Shown here in pieces: positions 53,869 through 64,000 of a stretch of DNA of 64,000 nucleotides (positions within the stretch are counted from its first letter, which is position 1; every line of letters begins with the position of its first letter). The stretch comes from Myotis daubentonii. Its lineage: Eukaryota > Chordata > Mammalia > Chiroptera > Vespertilionidae. The stretch spans positions 33,569,358 through 33,633,357 of the forward strand of contig NC_081841.1 of NCBI RefSeq assembly GCF_963259705.1. The letters are read 5' to 3'. Under the pieces are notes generated by a model. That model was not told where the DNA came from. It was given only the letters and a program-made list of their open reading frames with translations, and ran no database searches. The position numbers were made by a program, and so were the translations under genes.

Positions 53869-55961
53869 TCAAATTTTTGAAAATAGCATATATCATACGC
53901 ATTTCCTTTATATACCAATTGATAGATAAAAATAATCTTATGTGTCTGCTGAATAGCTCCAAATTTGTATGTGATAAATATAGGGCAAACATGTGTAAGT
54001 TAAGGTAAGCACTAATAGAAGGCTATTATGTACATTCATAGAATTATATTTATTTCAAGTCAATCATTTATTTAATTTTCAATACTATGAAGTAATTAAT
54101 AAACCAAGAAAGGAAACTATGGTTCAGAAAGTTTTAATGAATCTTGGTTTGTGGACTCAACATACAATATTCTTCATTTACATGACAAATGAAAATTACA
54201 TTTAAAAAGATGTTAATGGAATATAATTTCTGAAATTCAGGCTTAGCCATATTAATACAACCACATAATAAGCCATATAATGGTTAATAAACATGCAATA
54301 ATAAAATAAATACTCACATTTGCTACTTTATACATTCGTTTAAAAGTTGAGGCACACATCATTGACTTACTTTGGTGACTTTTTTATGTGCATCTGTTTC
54401 TCACACTATATAGCACAGAACATTTTCTTCCTTTATACTAAAGAGTTAACTTAGACAATTTTTTGAGAGAACATATCAAGGGTTTGTGTACAATATGCCA
54501 GAAATATAGTAATTCATATAATAATGTATAAGAGAATGCTATTTTGTATATCCACATAGAAGTTTTAGGAACCTATTCATGCTATAGCTTCTTCCAATAA
54601 AGTCTTTGCTAATCTTAGTTGTCTGGGATAGAATGCAAAGCACGTACAACCCAAACAAACATAATAGTTCAGGCATGTTCCATTTACTTAGAGCTTCTAT
54701 AATTTGTCTGAATAAAAACACATCACTTAATATCAGCTTGTGGTCACAATATAAAAATATCATGGAGTTCCTAATTAAATTGTATCCCAGCCAATGAAAA
54801 TTCCCACACATATAAATAATAAATTAGATAAGGAAATAAGTTTGACACAAATATAGAGCCTTACATGCACTGGAGAAATACCAACTGTCATCATGGATGC
54901 AGGGGTTATTCTATGTAAAATATAAAGTTAAATATATTTCATTTAGATGGTTTTCAAGTAATAAGTTTATTCTATAAAAAATGTGTTACTCTAATATAAC
55001 TGTATAATATTCATCATGTTATAATGCACAAAGACCAAACACATTCTGATGTTTGATTTCTATAAGAAATCAAATAATTATATAATAAAACTCATTCTCC
55101 GGAATCCTGGAGGGTTATTTCTCTCTTATTACTCCTTAGCCTTCATTCACTTCTTGCGAAGGAATTTTAATAGGGATGTCAGTATCCTAAAGAAGTCTAC
55201 TTCTTTCTTTCTATTTTCATCCTTTTTGTTCACAGCATGGAAATATGCTCACATGTGGATCTTGGACCACAAGATGGACCACTAAGAATGTGCAAATGAT
55301 TGTGCCCTACAGAAAAAGCATTAATCTCTTATTGATTCATTCTCTAATTGATTCATTCTCTAATTCATTCTCTAGTATCTAATTGATAATCTAGTTTATG
55401 GCATATCACAGTTGTCTCAAAATTCTACTTCTTTAAATATTTACATAAATGACTCATTGAAAATGAAACACTTATTTGGTAGTTAACAAATGTATAGCAC
55501 TCTAACGGCAATAGACAAGACCATGTACATTTATTCAAGCATCCATCTATCCATTCATTATTTATTGAATAAAATTTCAACTATTTATTAATGACTGTTA
55601 TATGTCAGGCATTAGAAAAATGCAAATAACCTAACATCTAGGCACGTGGCTTTGAGGCTTTTGTTTTGTGTGGTCAGTAATAAAGGAGCAAAAAAAAAAA
55701 AAAATGCATTTCCTTTCTATTTGAGACCTAGGTGTAAACATATGTAGAATTGCATCTTATTTAAACTGAATTCTTTGAGGACAGGCTGTCTATGCATTTA
55801 ATATATTGTTTCATTTATAAATATGCTTTGATTCTTTAATAGCCATATGGCAATTGAAATATATATATATACACTAGAGGCCTGGTGCACGAAATTTGTG
55901 CACTGGAGCTGGGGGGCCCTCAGTGTGGCCTGTGCCCTCTCACAGTCTGGGAGCTCTGGGG

Positions 55962-56010
55962 GGATGTCCGACTGACAGCTTAGTGGGCCTAAGCTGTCAG
56001 TCGGACATCC
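55962..56010. repeat. Perfect 21-bp hairpin in Helitron H6
   Basis: The arm starting GGATGTCCGACTGACAG at 55962-55982 is exactly complementary to 55990-56010, with a 7-base loop GTGGGCC. It is internal, not the short Helitron terminal hairpin. Confidence 0.95.
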
Positions 56011-56117
56011 TTAGCATTGCCACAGAGGCAGGAGAGGCTCCCACCACTGCTGCTGTGCTCGCCAGCTATGAGCCTGGCTTCTGGCTGAGCGGCTCTCCCC
56101 CTGTGGGAGCACACTGA

Positions 56118-56161
56118 CCAGCAGAGGGCAGCTCCTGCGTTGAGTGTCTGCCCCCTGGTGG
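56118..56161. promoter_or_regulatory. Inverted pair of CTCF-like motifs in H6
   Basis: Forward CCAGCAGAGGGCAG (56118-56131) and reverse CCACCAGGGGGCAG (56161-56148), pointing toward each other. Confidence 0.5.
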
Positions 56162-56384
56162 TCAGCGCACAGCATAGTGACCAGTCATTCCACCATTCAG
56201 TCACTTACATATTAACCTTTCATTATATAGGATACGCTGTAAATGAGGCCACTTTGAACCATAAGAAATGCAAAAAATTCAGTGTTAACTCATTCTGGAA
56301 TTGTCCCCACTTAAAATCAAATTGCCCCCCCGGCCGCCGTGGGGCATGTGCTGCACCTTGGGAACCACTGTGCTTGACACTTTT

Positions 56385-56520
56385 CCTCTCTGAGCTTCAT
56401 TTCTGCATATGCATATACCATGGGAATTGTAATCTCTTCTCCGCCTACCTCACTGGGTTGTCATGAGGAGGTTCTGAGCTAATAAACCTAGAAATGTTTC
56501 ATCAAGTAAGTGATGGCTAA
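56385..56520 (+). repeat. MIR SINE
   Basis: TCTCTGAGCTTCATTTCTGC, CCTACCTCACTGGGTTGTCA and TGAGGAGGTTCTGAGC in MIR order. Confidence 0.62.
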
Positions 56521-56799
56521 ACGGGAAGGGATTGTTATTTTTAAGCCCACGGGTACCCTCGCAGGTAGCAGGTGCTGATTAGGGGAGGAGGGCATGATTG
56601 TTTCCTGGGACTGTAGCTATGGAAGCTTTGCAGATGGTTCCACAGGCCTCAGAGGGGTGGGCTCTGGCCAGCAGCCCTGTAGCGGTGGTCATCCCTGGAG
56701 ACGCTGGCTAGGGGGAGTGGGGAGTGCTAGGGGGACACTAGAGGGGTGGCAAGGCTGAAAGGGGAGTAACTGTCAAACCTCCCCACTTGACACCATTCT

Positions 56800-57619
56800 T
56801 AAAATTGTACATGACCTTTTGGCAGCTGTGTGTGCTCAGGGCGGGGCTCCAATCTCCTGGAGCAAGGCAGGGGCTGGGCCAGGGTGGAGCTAGGCGGGCT
56901 AGGAGGGCCAGTTTAGCTGCACCCCCAGTAAGGTTCAGTGCACTTCTGCTACGGAGAAGGTGCCACTGCTGTCAGGGAGGGGGTATTGGGGGGGATGAGT
57001 CTGACCCTGATGGGCCTCTTAGGCCTGCCTTCACCGGGTCTGGAGTTGTAGGGAGGAGAGGCGTGCCTGGCCCCAGCGGAGGGGGCCCAGCAGCGGCAGG
57101 CCACCGGTGCCTCGGGGCCCTGAAGGGTTGTCGCAGGCGTGCTATTGTTGTGGGCGCCCCTGGCTGGGTGGCAGGGGAAGAGATTGGGAGTCGGAGATAC
57201 GGGCTGCAGCTAACTCCAAGGCTGGGTCTTCTCCTTGTCTGGTCAGCCTCCGGGTACCCCGGGGGTGTGGGGGCTGCGGTAGGGTGTCCGTGCAGGGGGA
57301 TTGGAAGACCTCCCCATGGCCGCTTCCTTTTTTTTGCAATCCAGGCTCCTGTCAAGCACTCTCCTCAGACCCCCGGGAACTTGGCTCCAGCTGCCCTGCT
57401 CCTCCATGGCTCCCTGCAGCCCCTGCCTCACTCGGCTCTCCCAGCTGCCCTCCTGTCAGGAGGCTGCCAGGATGCCCTGCTGTGGGGCCACCGGGGAGTA
57501 TGCGCTAAGCCTTAGCTAAGCCCCCGGCCTGCCAGGGTCCCAGACTTCAAGAGGGCATAGGCCAGGCTGAGGGACTCCCCTCCCCCGAGTGCACAAATTT
57601 TTGTGCACCAGGCCTCTAG
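56800..57619 (+). mobile_element. HeliBat-type Helitron with CpG-rich interior (H7), 5' end unresolved
   Basis: The 3' end GTGCACCAGGCCTCTAG is exact, at 57603-57619, followed by T. The canonical 5' terminus is not found; the MIR at 56385-56520 suggests the element starts after it, but it could be longer. About 56820-57540 is the most GC- and CpG-rich part of the window and holds a 242-codon open frame (56787-57515), low in complexity and recognised as nothing. Captured host sequence is possible. Confidence 0.65.
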
Positions 57620-58802
57620 TTTATCATAAACAGTCACATGAAGTAAGTAGCAAGACTAACATATGGGCAAGAGTAAAAGCATTCATGAAACATGTTGCAA
57701 AATTAATTATGCTGTGATATTATCCTCTCTAATGAAATAATCGTATTAAATTAAGTAGGGAAAGTCACATGACAAGCTGAATTGCATCCTGTGTACTAAT
57801 GCCGCCCCTCTCCTCCCTTGCTTCTGGTCACATTCATCTTTCCGCTTCCTTCTGCTATTCCTGTTGCTCACTGTGGGCACCCTCTCTCACCTTTCCCACC
57901 CAAATGAGACATTTCTTTCCACAGTTCAGTCGAGGCTTACTAAAGCGGAAAACAAAGCACAACAGAAATATAATGAGGATCTTCAAAAAGTTTTCCTGAT
58001 CTTTCCTTCATGCAGAACTTAGATGAGAAAAGGTTTACATTTATGTGCAAGAGTCAATTAAAGAAATATAATATAAAAATCATTTAACGATCGTATTTAT
58101 TATTTTTTAACCCCTGAAGAATTAGAAATCCTGCTCATGTGGTCACCCCACCTTCATACTTAATGAGTAGGTTCCTGTTACCTAAAAAATCAAGTCTATC
58201 ACCTTACAGAGCAGAGTCCTGCAGGCCCTTCCATGAACACAAGCTTGCTTTCAGACTTAGAGCCTGCAAGATGCCTTGCCAAGCAGACAGAGAGAACTCC
58301 AGGAGTTCTTTGACAGGTAAGCTTTTGTGGTGTTAATGCTCTCATGAGACTGGATTGCCATTTAAATGCAAGCCTTCCATTATTTAGCTGAGGTTGATAC
58401 GCCCTAGCTTCACTTTTGGCTTCCTCATTTTGCCATTTGATACTTTTGCTTAATACACACCTACTTCTTTTAAAAATGGATCCCAGTAGTGTACTTGGGG
58501 GTCATTTGCTTCATTACTTTTACATTTAAATTGTTGGCCCATTTAATTTAAATGAATTCAAATAGTATTCATCATTTAATTTGTTGTATAAAATACCTCC
58601 TTGTTCCTTCTCTGTTAATACTTTAATAGAGTATTTTCTTTGTTTTCTGACTTGGTTGATTTAATGCCCCCAAACTGTAAATTATATCTACATTTACACA
58701 CATATATGTTTAAAAACAAAGAGTGGAAAAAATAAAAAGCCCAGCTTCTGGGATATCATAATATTTCACATTCACTTTTTAATTTAAAAATTGCTTTAAG
58801 CT

Positions 58803-58994
58803 TGTCTGGTATAGCTCAGGAGCCAAGAGGCCATCAGTTTGATTCCTGCTCAGGGCACATGCCTGGGTTGCAGGCTCAATCCCCAGTACGGGGCATGCAA
58901 GAGGCAGCTCATTGATAATGTTTCTCTCATTGATGTTTCTATCTCTTTATCCCTCTCCCTTCCTTTTCTCTAAAAACACACACACACACACACA
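58803..58994 (+). mobile_element. Ves SINE (V15)
   Basis: TTGTCTGGTATAGCTCAGG head, CAGTTTGATTCCTGCTCAGG B-box region, tail ending in (CA)10 at 58976-58995. A Helitron abuts the tail. Confidence 0.88.
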
Positions 58995-59461
58995 CTCAAG
59001 GCCCAGTGCACAAAAATTTGTGCACCCGGGGGGGGGGGGTCCCTCAGCCCGGTCTGTGCCCTCTTGCAGTCTGGGACCCATCGGGGGATGACCACCTGCT
59101 GGCTTAGGCTTGCTCCCCGGGGGATTGGGCCTAAGCTGGCAATCAGACATCCCTCTGGCAGCCCGGCAGCCCTCGGGGGATGTCCATTTGCCAGCGGGGA
59201 GCAGACCTAAGCTGCAGTCGGACATCCTTAGTGCTGCTGAGGAGGCAGGAGAGGCTCCCACCAGCACCGCTGTACTGGCAGCCATCAGCCTGGCTTGTGG
59301 CTGAGCAGAGCTCCCCCATGTGGGTGCGCACTGACCACCAGAGGGCAGCTCCTGCATTGAGCGTCTGCCCCCTGGTGGTCAGTGTGTGTCATAGTGACCA
59401 GTCATTCCCAGTCTTTCTGCTGTTAGGGTCAGTTTTCATATTACCCTTTTACTATATAGGA
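58995..59461 (-). mobile_element. Helitron unit A of composite 2 (H8a)
   Basis: 5' end TCCTATATAGTAAAAGGG at 59461. The 3' end is changed (CTTGAG for CTCTAG) at the CA tail of the SINE. 467 bp, with the CTCF-like pair. Outer parts match H4a. Confidence 0.88.
59331..59382. promoter_or_regulatory. 18-bp inverted repeat made of two CTCF-like motifs (H8a)
   Basis: CTGACCACCAGAGGGCAG at 59331-59348 and CTGCCCCCTGGTGGTCAG at 59365-59382 are inverted copies (17 of 18 match) separated by 16 bp. Both contain CCACCAG(A/G)GGGCAG. Confidence 0.55.
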
Positions 59462-60066
59462 TAGAGGCCTGGTGCACAGGTGGGGGCTGGCTGGTTTGCC
59501 CTGAAGGGTGTCCCGGATCAGGGTGGGGGTCCTGCTTGGTGCCTGGCCAGGCTGGGTGAGGGGCTGATGGCTGTTTGCAGCTGGTCACACCTCTTTCAGG
59601 GTGGGGGTCCCCACTGGGGTGCCTGGCCAGCCTGGATGAGGGGCTGAGGGCCGTTTTTTTCAGGCTGGCCTATGACTGAAGCTACCAGCCTCTCCTTTTT
59701 TTCTTTTTCTTATTTTTTATTCTGGGATTTATTTACCTTCTATAATTGAAACTTTGTTGCCATATGCTAGCTCCAGCTCTGAGGCCGCGGCTGGCTGAAT
59801 GCAGGTATCTGGGGTTTGTTTAGCTTCTATAATTGAAACTTTGTTGCTTTTGGAGCTGTTGCTTTCGGAGCTCAGAGCCGGGCCGCGGCAGGCGGGGAAC
59901 CTTGGCTTCTCCATCACTGAAGCAAGCAAGCCTCCTGCTCGCTTCAGCTGTGTGGCTGCCAGCTGCCATCTTGGTTGGAAGTTAATTTGAATATCTTGCT
60001 GATTAGCCAATGGGAAGCGTAGCAGAGGTACGGTTAATTACCCTTTTTGTCTTTTATTAGATAGGA
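59462..60066 (-). mobile_element. Helitron unit B of composite 2 (H8b)
   Basis: Begins TCCTATCTAATAAAAGAC at 60066 and ends at 59462 with the same G-less junction to unit A as composite 1. The promoter-like block is present, but the octamer reads ATTTGAAT. Confidence 0.85.
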
Positions 60067-60103
60067 TATATGCTTCAAAATACCTAAATGAAAGTTCCTC
60101 TGT

Positions 60104-60830
60104 GCTAGGTGGACTCCAATATGATCCTGATAATTCTTGCCTTCTTCTGGGTATTTATGTCCCTGTGTATTCTTCTCCCACAATGAATAGGGCCGATCTA
60201 TGTAACTAAGAGATACTGCAGAAATGACTGACTCCAGATGCTGGGTCATAAAAGACTGTGGCTTATACCTTCCTCTTTCTTGGATTACTTGGTTTCAGGA
60301 CAAGGTTTCTCAACCTTGTAGTGTTAACATTTTGGGATGAACAATTCTTTGTTGTGAGTGATTGTCTTATGTACTTTAGGAGTTTTGCAGTATTCTTGGT
60401 CCCTACCACTGGCTGCTTGTAGCATGCCTGCCAAGTTTCAGCAATCCACAATATCTCCAGACATTGACAAATGTTTCCTGGGTGACAAAATCACCCCCAG
60501 GAGGTAGCCAGCTGCCATGTCACAAGGACACTCAAACAGCCCACGGAGACATCTCCCTGGATGGAACTGAGGCCTCCTGCCAACAACCAGCTCTAACCTG
60601 TTAGGCGTGTGGGTATGAATGAGTCACTTTGGAAGTGGATATACCAGCACCGATCAAGCTTTCAAGTGGCAGCAACCCCAGTTAACAATTTGATTGCAAC
60701 TGTATGAGACTCTGAGCCAGGAAAGCTGCTCTCAGATTCCTGACCCACAGAAACTGTGTGAGATAAGTGTTCATTGTCTAAAGCACTAAATATGGGGGTA
60801 TTTTGGTAGGAAGTGATAACTAATGCATTC
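60104..60830 (+). mobile_element. MLT1 LTR split by MER20
   Basis: Left part CTGGGTATTTATGTCCCTGT, ATGAATAGGGCCGATCTATG; right part AACTGAGGCCTCCTGCCAAC, CCACAGAAACTGTGTGAGAT. This is the MLT1 order, interrupted at about 60297-60500. Confidence 0.75.
60297..60500 (-). mobile_element. MER20 hAT transposon
   Basis: GACAAGGTTTCTCAACCTTG at the left, ACAATTCTTTGTTGTGAGTG, and CTCCAGACATTGACAAATGT then CAAAATCACCCCC at the right are MER20 reversed. Nested in MLT1. Confidence 0.75.
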
Positions 60831-61540
60831 TCAATGAAATAAGTGTAGTCAGTATTCACTTAAGTGCATACATGGTTCCAAAGCACTTTTTTTTTTTTAC
60901 CATGAACTCATTTTTATTCCTAGAAAAATTCTTGTTTCTTATTCTTTAACCATATATGTGAATACATTTCATGAATCTCCCTCAGTTTTACTTATTTACT
61001 TTGCAGATCTAGATGTCACTTCTTTTTTACTTTTTCTTTTCCTTTAATATTTTCTCTTTTCTTGAACATATCTAACTTAGCTTCTAAGACTTTACTTTTA
61101 GATTAACTTTCTACCTAACCTCTACTGTTAGTTTCAAAATGTTCTAAAAACATACTCTATAAATACAGTTTCCATATATTAGAAAAATATCACATAAGAA
61201 GATCTTTAGATCAAATACCAAATAAAAACCCACTCACAGAAATTCTCTGGGTGAATTTTTAGACTATATTTGAGAATGGGAATAATGGAGAGAATACAAG
61301 TACCAACAAATAATATTTGATGAAAACAGTTATAACATTAGCCAGTATAAAATGAGTGGTATTTCAGATTCAGCTTAGTTTAACCTCCAGTGCCTTGACA
61401 ACTTCAGATTCCTAATAATAATGGTTATTTTGTCCTCTGGTGTTCATTATACTGGGATCTGCTATTATCTTTTAAAGATGATTAGCAGTTCTACCAAGAG
61501 GGTAAAAGAAAGCATAGAGCAGTAAGAGTTGGCGTTAATA

Positions 61541-62055
61541 CAGTATCCACTCCCCCCCCCCCAACCCTGAATCCAAGGGTTTGCTTTCTTCCTTTTTAGT
61601 TACCTATAATCATCAATAGCCCAAAAATATTAAATGGGAAATTCCAGAATTAAATAATTCATAAGTTTTAAGTTGCATGCTATTCTGAGTAGGGTGATGA
61701 ACTCATGCATTGACCTGCTCCATCCTGCTGGGGACATGAATCATCCCTTTGTCCAGAGTCACCACATTGTACATGATACTCACCCATTATTCACTTAGTA
61801 GCCCCCTGGGTTATCAGATCAACTGTTGCAGTATCACAGTGCTTATGTTCAAGTCATCCTTATTTTACTTAATAGCAGTCCCAAAGTGCAAGAGTAGTGA
61901 CGCTGGAAATTCAAATATGCCAAAGAGAAGCCTTAAAGTATAAGCATAGGAAGAAACATAGTGCTATATTTAGGATCAGTACTATCTGCATTTTCAGGCA
62001 CCCATTGAGGAGGTGTCTTGGAACATATCCTCTGTTGATAAGGGGGATCTACCAT
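61541..62055 (+). mobile_element. Tigger (pogo-like) transposon, internally deleted
   Basis: Starts CAGTATCCACTCC after TA and ends near GATAAGGGGGATCTACCATA, inverted to the start. The middle keeps the start of the transposase frame at about 61880-61943 (CKSSDAGNSNMPKRSLKV), after which it jumps to the 3' end. No functional enzyme. Confidence 0.75.
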
Positions 62056-62180
62056 AATCATACCAGTTCCTCTTACTAACTTCTAAATAGAAATCTCCAA
62101 AAGGTTTAAAAATGGTCTAATAAAATTAAAAAGCTGGTCATTCCATGGACAAAAATATGTTTTCTTGGCACCATCTAATC

Positions 62181-62407
62181 CAGTGATGGCGAACCTATGA
62201 CACGCATGTCAAAGGTGACATGTGAACTCATTCCTTTGGTTGATTTTTCTTTGTTAAATGGCATTTAAATATATAAAATAAATATCAAAAATATAAGTCT
62301 TTGTTTTACTATGGTTCAAAAAATTTCTATATGTGACACATCACCACAGTTAAGTTAGGGTTTTTCAAAATGCTGACACTCTAAGCTCAAAAGGTTCACC
62401 ATCACTG
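62181..62407 (+). mobile_element. Bat non-autonomous hAT element
   Basis: Imperfect inverted ends CAGTGATGGCGAACC and GGTTCACCATCACTG, 227 bp. The interior (TGACACGCATGTCAAAGGTG, AAATGGCATTTAAATATA) resembles an abundant hAT MITE family I associate with vespertilionid bats. No clean 8-bp duplication is visible. Confidence 0.7.
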
Positions 62408-62795
62408 AAATCAGTCCTTAAATTCATAATTAAAAAACAAACAAAAACATTTGTCACTGTTAACTTCCTATTAGTTCTGCTTAAAATATGTGAAAAAAAC
62501 TAATGAAGAACTACAAAATGATTAAATGGTCGAATAGATTCACAGATAAATAAAGGAGGAGCTCTCAGGGCAATACTGCTTTACAAGAGAGAAGCCACAC
62601 AGATCAAATTCTACTATCACCTCCATGTTGGGAATGGTAGCTCTACCTGTACCTTGATGCACCAATCTCTCTACCTGAATCTACACAAGGAACCGATATC
62701 AAACAGACAGCAGAACAATATAAATACCACGACTACACATGCTTATAGACCCTGAGACCCACTGGAGCATCATAAAGGATAGGTACATATAACAC

Positions 62796-62893
62796 AAGGC
62801 CTATTGTTGGCAGTCAGGAGTAACATTCATTAAACATTAAAAGAAAGGCCTATTGTTGGCAGTCAGGGGTAACATTCATTAAACATTAAAAGA
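62796..62893. repeat. 49-bp tandem duplication
   Basis: Two copies starting AAGGCCTATTGTTGGCAGTC at 62796 and 62845, differing at one base (GGAGTAAC / GGGGTAAC). Confidence 0.95.
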
Positions 62894-63295
62894 ATGAGTT
62901 GATCTTAAAACAAAAAAAAGTTAAATATTTTAGAAGACCTTCAGACCATTTGTAAAAAAACATCTATGGTTTTTTTAGGAATTGAAGTTTTTCTAGATCC
63001 TGGGAACCTTTGGTCTGGTTTAAGAAGATAGACCATCTGTAGATAGTCAACCTAGAAGAAAGGGGGAGAAGAAATAGAAGGCATAGCCATACATAAGTCA
63101 TTTAATACTAACTGCAATTAAATCCAAGACCTTGTTGCCAATATCCACATAGATGCAGGTATAGGTTCTAGTGGGTTCTAATAGTCCAGTGAATTTATTG
63201 TGATTAATGATAGTTAGCCAGTGTATTGGTGTATATCTGAGAGATTTGAGTAAGGGCCAAATTGTCAAAGGCATAGAACCTTGGGGAAGAATGAG

Positions 63296-63298
<3 letters not shown>

Positions 63299-63352
<54 letters not shown>
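63299..63352. repeat. (TG)n microsatellite
   Basis: 27 pure TG units. Confidence 0.97.
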
Positions 63353-63355
<3 letters not shown>

Positions 63356-63483
63356 GGATTTGAAGGTGAATGAGACACAAAGCAAGCTGGTTACGGAAGA
63401 CTAAGTAGCACCCTATTATTATTGACTATAATATCAATACCACTGTATGTCATTTTACTTCATTGGTTATTTTCCTGAATTTT

Positions 63484-63850
63484 TGATGACAAAATAACCA
63501 GATTTTGAGCAGATCAGGCCTGGAGAGAGAAGCAGGAACTGATCCGCAGCCTTCATGGCAGTTGTTGATCAGCCTTGCCTCTCTCTTTCTCTCCAGGCCT
63601 TGCCAGCAGCTGCTGGAGCTGCTGATCAGCCCCGCCACTCTGATCAGGCCTGGCGATAGGCCCAGAGATGCTGACTGGCATAGAAACTGACCAATCAGAA
63701 CCAAACTGGGTCAACTGTGAGGAGCCAATGGCTGTCTAGGAGGTGGAGCTTTTGATGCTGACTGGCATAGAAACCGACCAATCAGAACCTACTCTAGGTG
63801 AACTGAAAAGGCAGACCCTAAGGTAGGGGCTGAGGAGGGGTTTTAAGGGC
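63484..63850. repeat. Unidentified repeat-like block with CCAAT-box direct repeats
   Basis: GATGCTGACTGGCATAGAAA followed by CYGACCAATCAGAACC occurs at 63667 and 63754 (87-bp spacing), with a further GCCAATGG at about 63724. The upstream part has repeated TGATCAG and CAGGCCTGG words. It looks like an LTR U3 or a transposon interior, but I cannot name it. Confidence 0.5.
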
Positions 63851-64000
63851 AACAGCTCTTTGGTGTAAAGTGTAAAAAAGCGGTCCAGTTTTTTAATGAC
63901 TGGTTTGGCAGTAAAGTACATATGGCTGGCTATCAGTCCAGATATAGGGATTATATATTTTTGTCTGCAAAGAGCATCTCCTCATGCTGAAAAAGGATTT

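Larger units (their letters stand above)
55874..56232 (-). mobile_element. HeliBat-type Helitron (H6)
   Basis: 5' end TCCTATATAATGAAAGG at 56232, CTAG at 55874. Contains a perfect 21-bp inverted repeat (55962-55982 / 55990-56010) and a pair of CTCF-like motifs. Confidence 0.92.

Noticed and set aside
56787..57515. 242-codon open frame as a gene
   Set aside because: GC-rich Helitron interior, Gly/Ala/Arg/Pro low complexity, several overlapping frames equally open and no recognised domain. Kept only as a finding about the element.
63098..63385. His/Thr-repeat open frame
   Set aside because: Pure (CA)n/(TG)n translation.

Overview
The window is nuclear DNA from a mammal, almost certainly a vespertilionid (evening) bat. 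It carries about fifteen tRNA-derived Ves SINEs and at least eight HeliBat-type Helitron units (5' TC, terminus TCCTATATAATAAAAGG, 3' end GTGCACCAGGCCTCTAG, insertion between A and T). It also has a SPIN hAT element with a perfect 8-bp target duplication and a second recent-looking hAT. This combination is known from vespertilionid bats such as Myotis. The species cannot be named from the sequence.

The only gene I can support is SOX5, on the minus strand. Six exons are present and encode the C-terminal part of the protein (375 residues and the stop codon). In transcription order they are 48930-48753 (CtBP-type PLNLS motif, Ser/Pro linker), 39159-39014 and 19534-19426 (second SoxD coiled coil), 16691-16518 and 9759-9543 (the two halves of the HMG box), and 6957-6654 (acidic C-terminus and stop). 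All internal junctions are GT/AG and reading phase is kept across every intron, so the gene looks intact. The 3' UTR continues to roughly 4.83 kb. Earlier exons lie beyond position 64000. Positions 1 to about 4.8 kb lie downstream of the gene.

Everything else is intron or flank, filled by three age layers of repeats. The old layer is MIR, L2, L3/CR1, MLT1, MER20, MER5 and Tigger. The middle layer is L1 3' ends and one solo betaretrovirus-like LTR. The young bat layer is Ves SINEs, Helitrons and hATs.

The most interesting structure lies in the Helitrons. Five of them, spread over 43 kb, carry close matches to the CTCF core motif. In three copies these occur as inverted pairs about 30 bp apart. 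One such Helitron sits just 114 bp inside the intron following the first HMG-box exon. Two loci (34858-36291 and 58995-60066) share the same head-to-tail Helitron composite with an identical junction, so the composite appears to move as one unit. One Helitron also grew two internal minisatellites, and another carries a CpG-rich tract of unknown origin.
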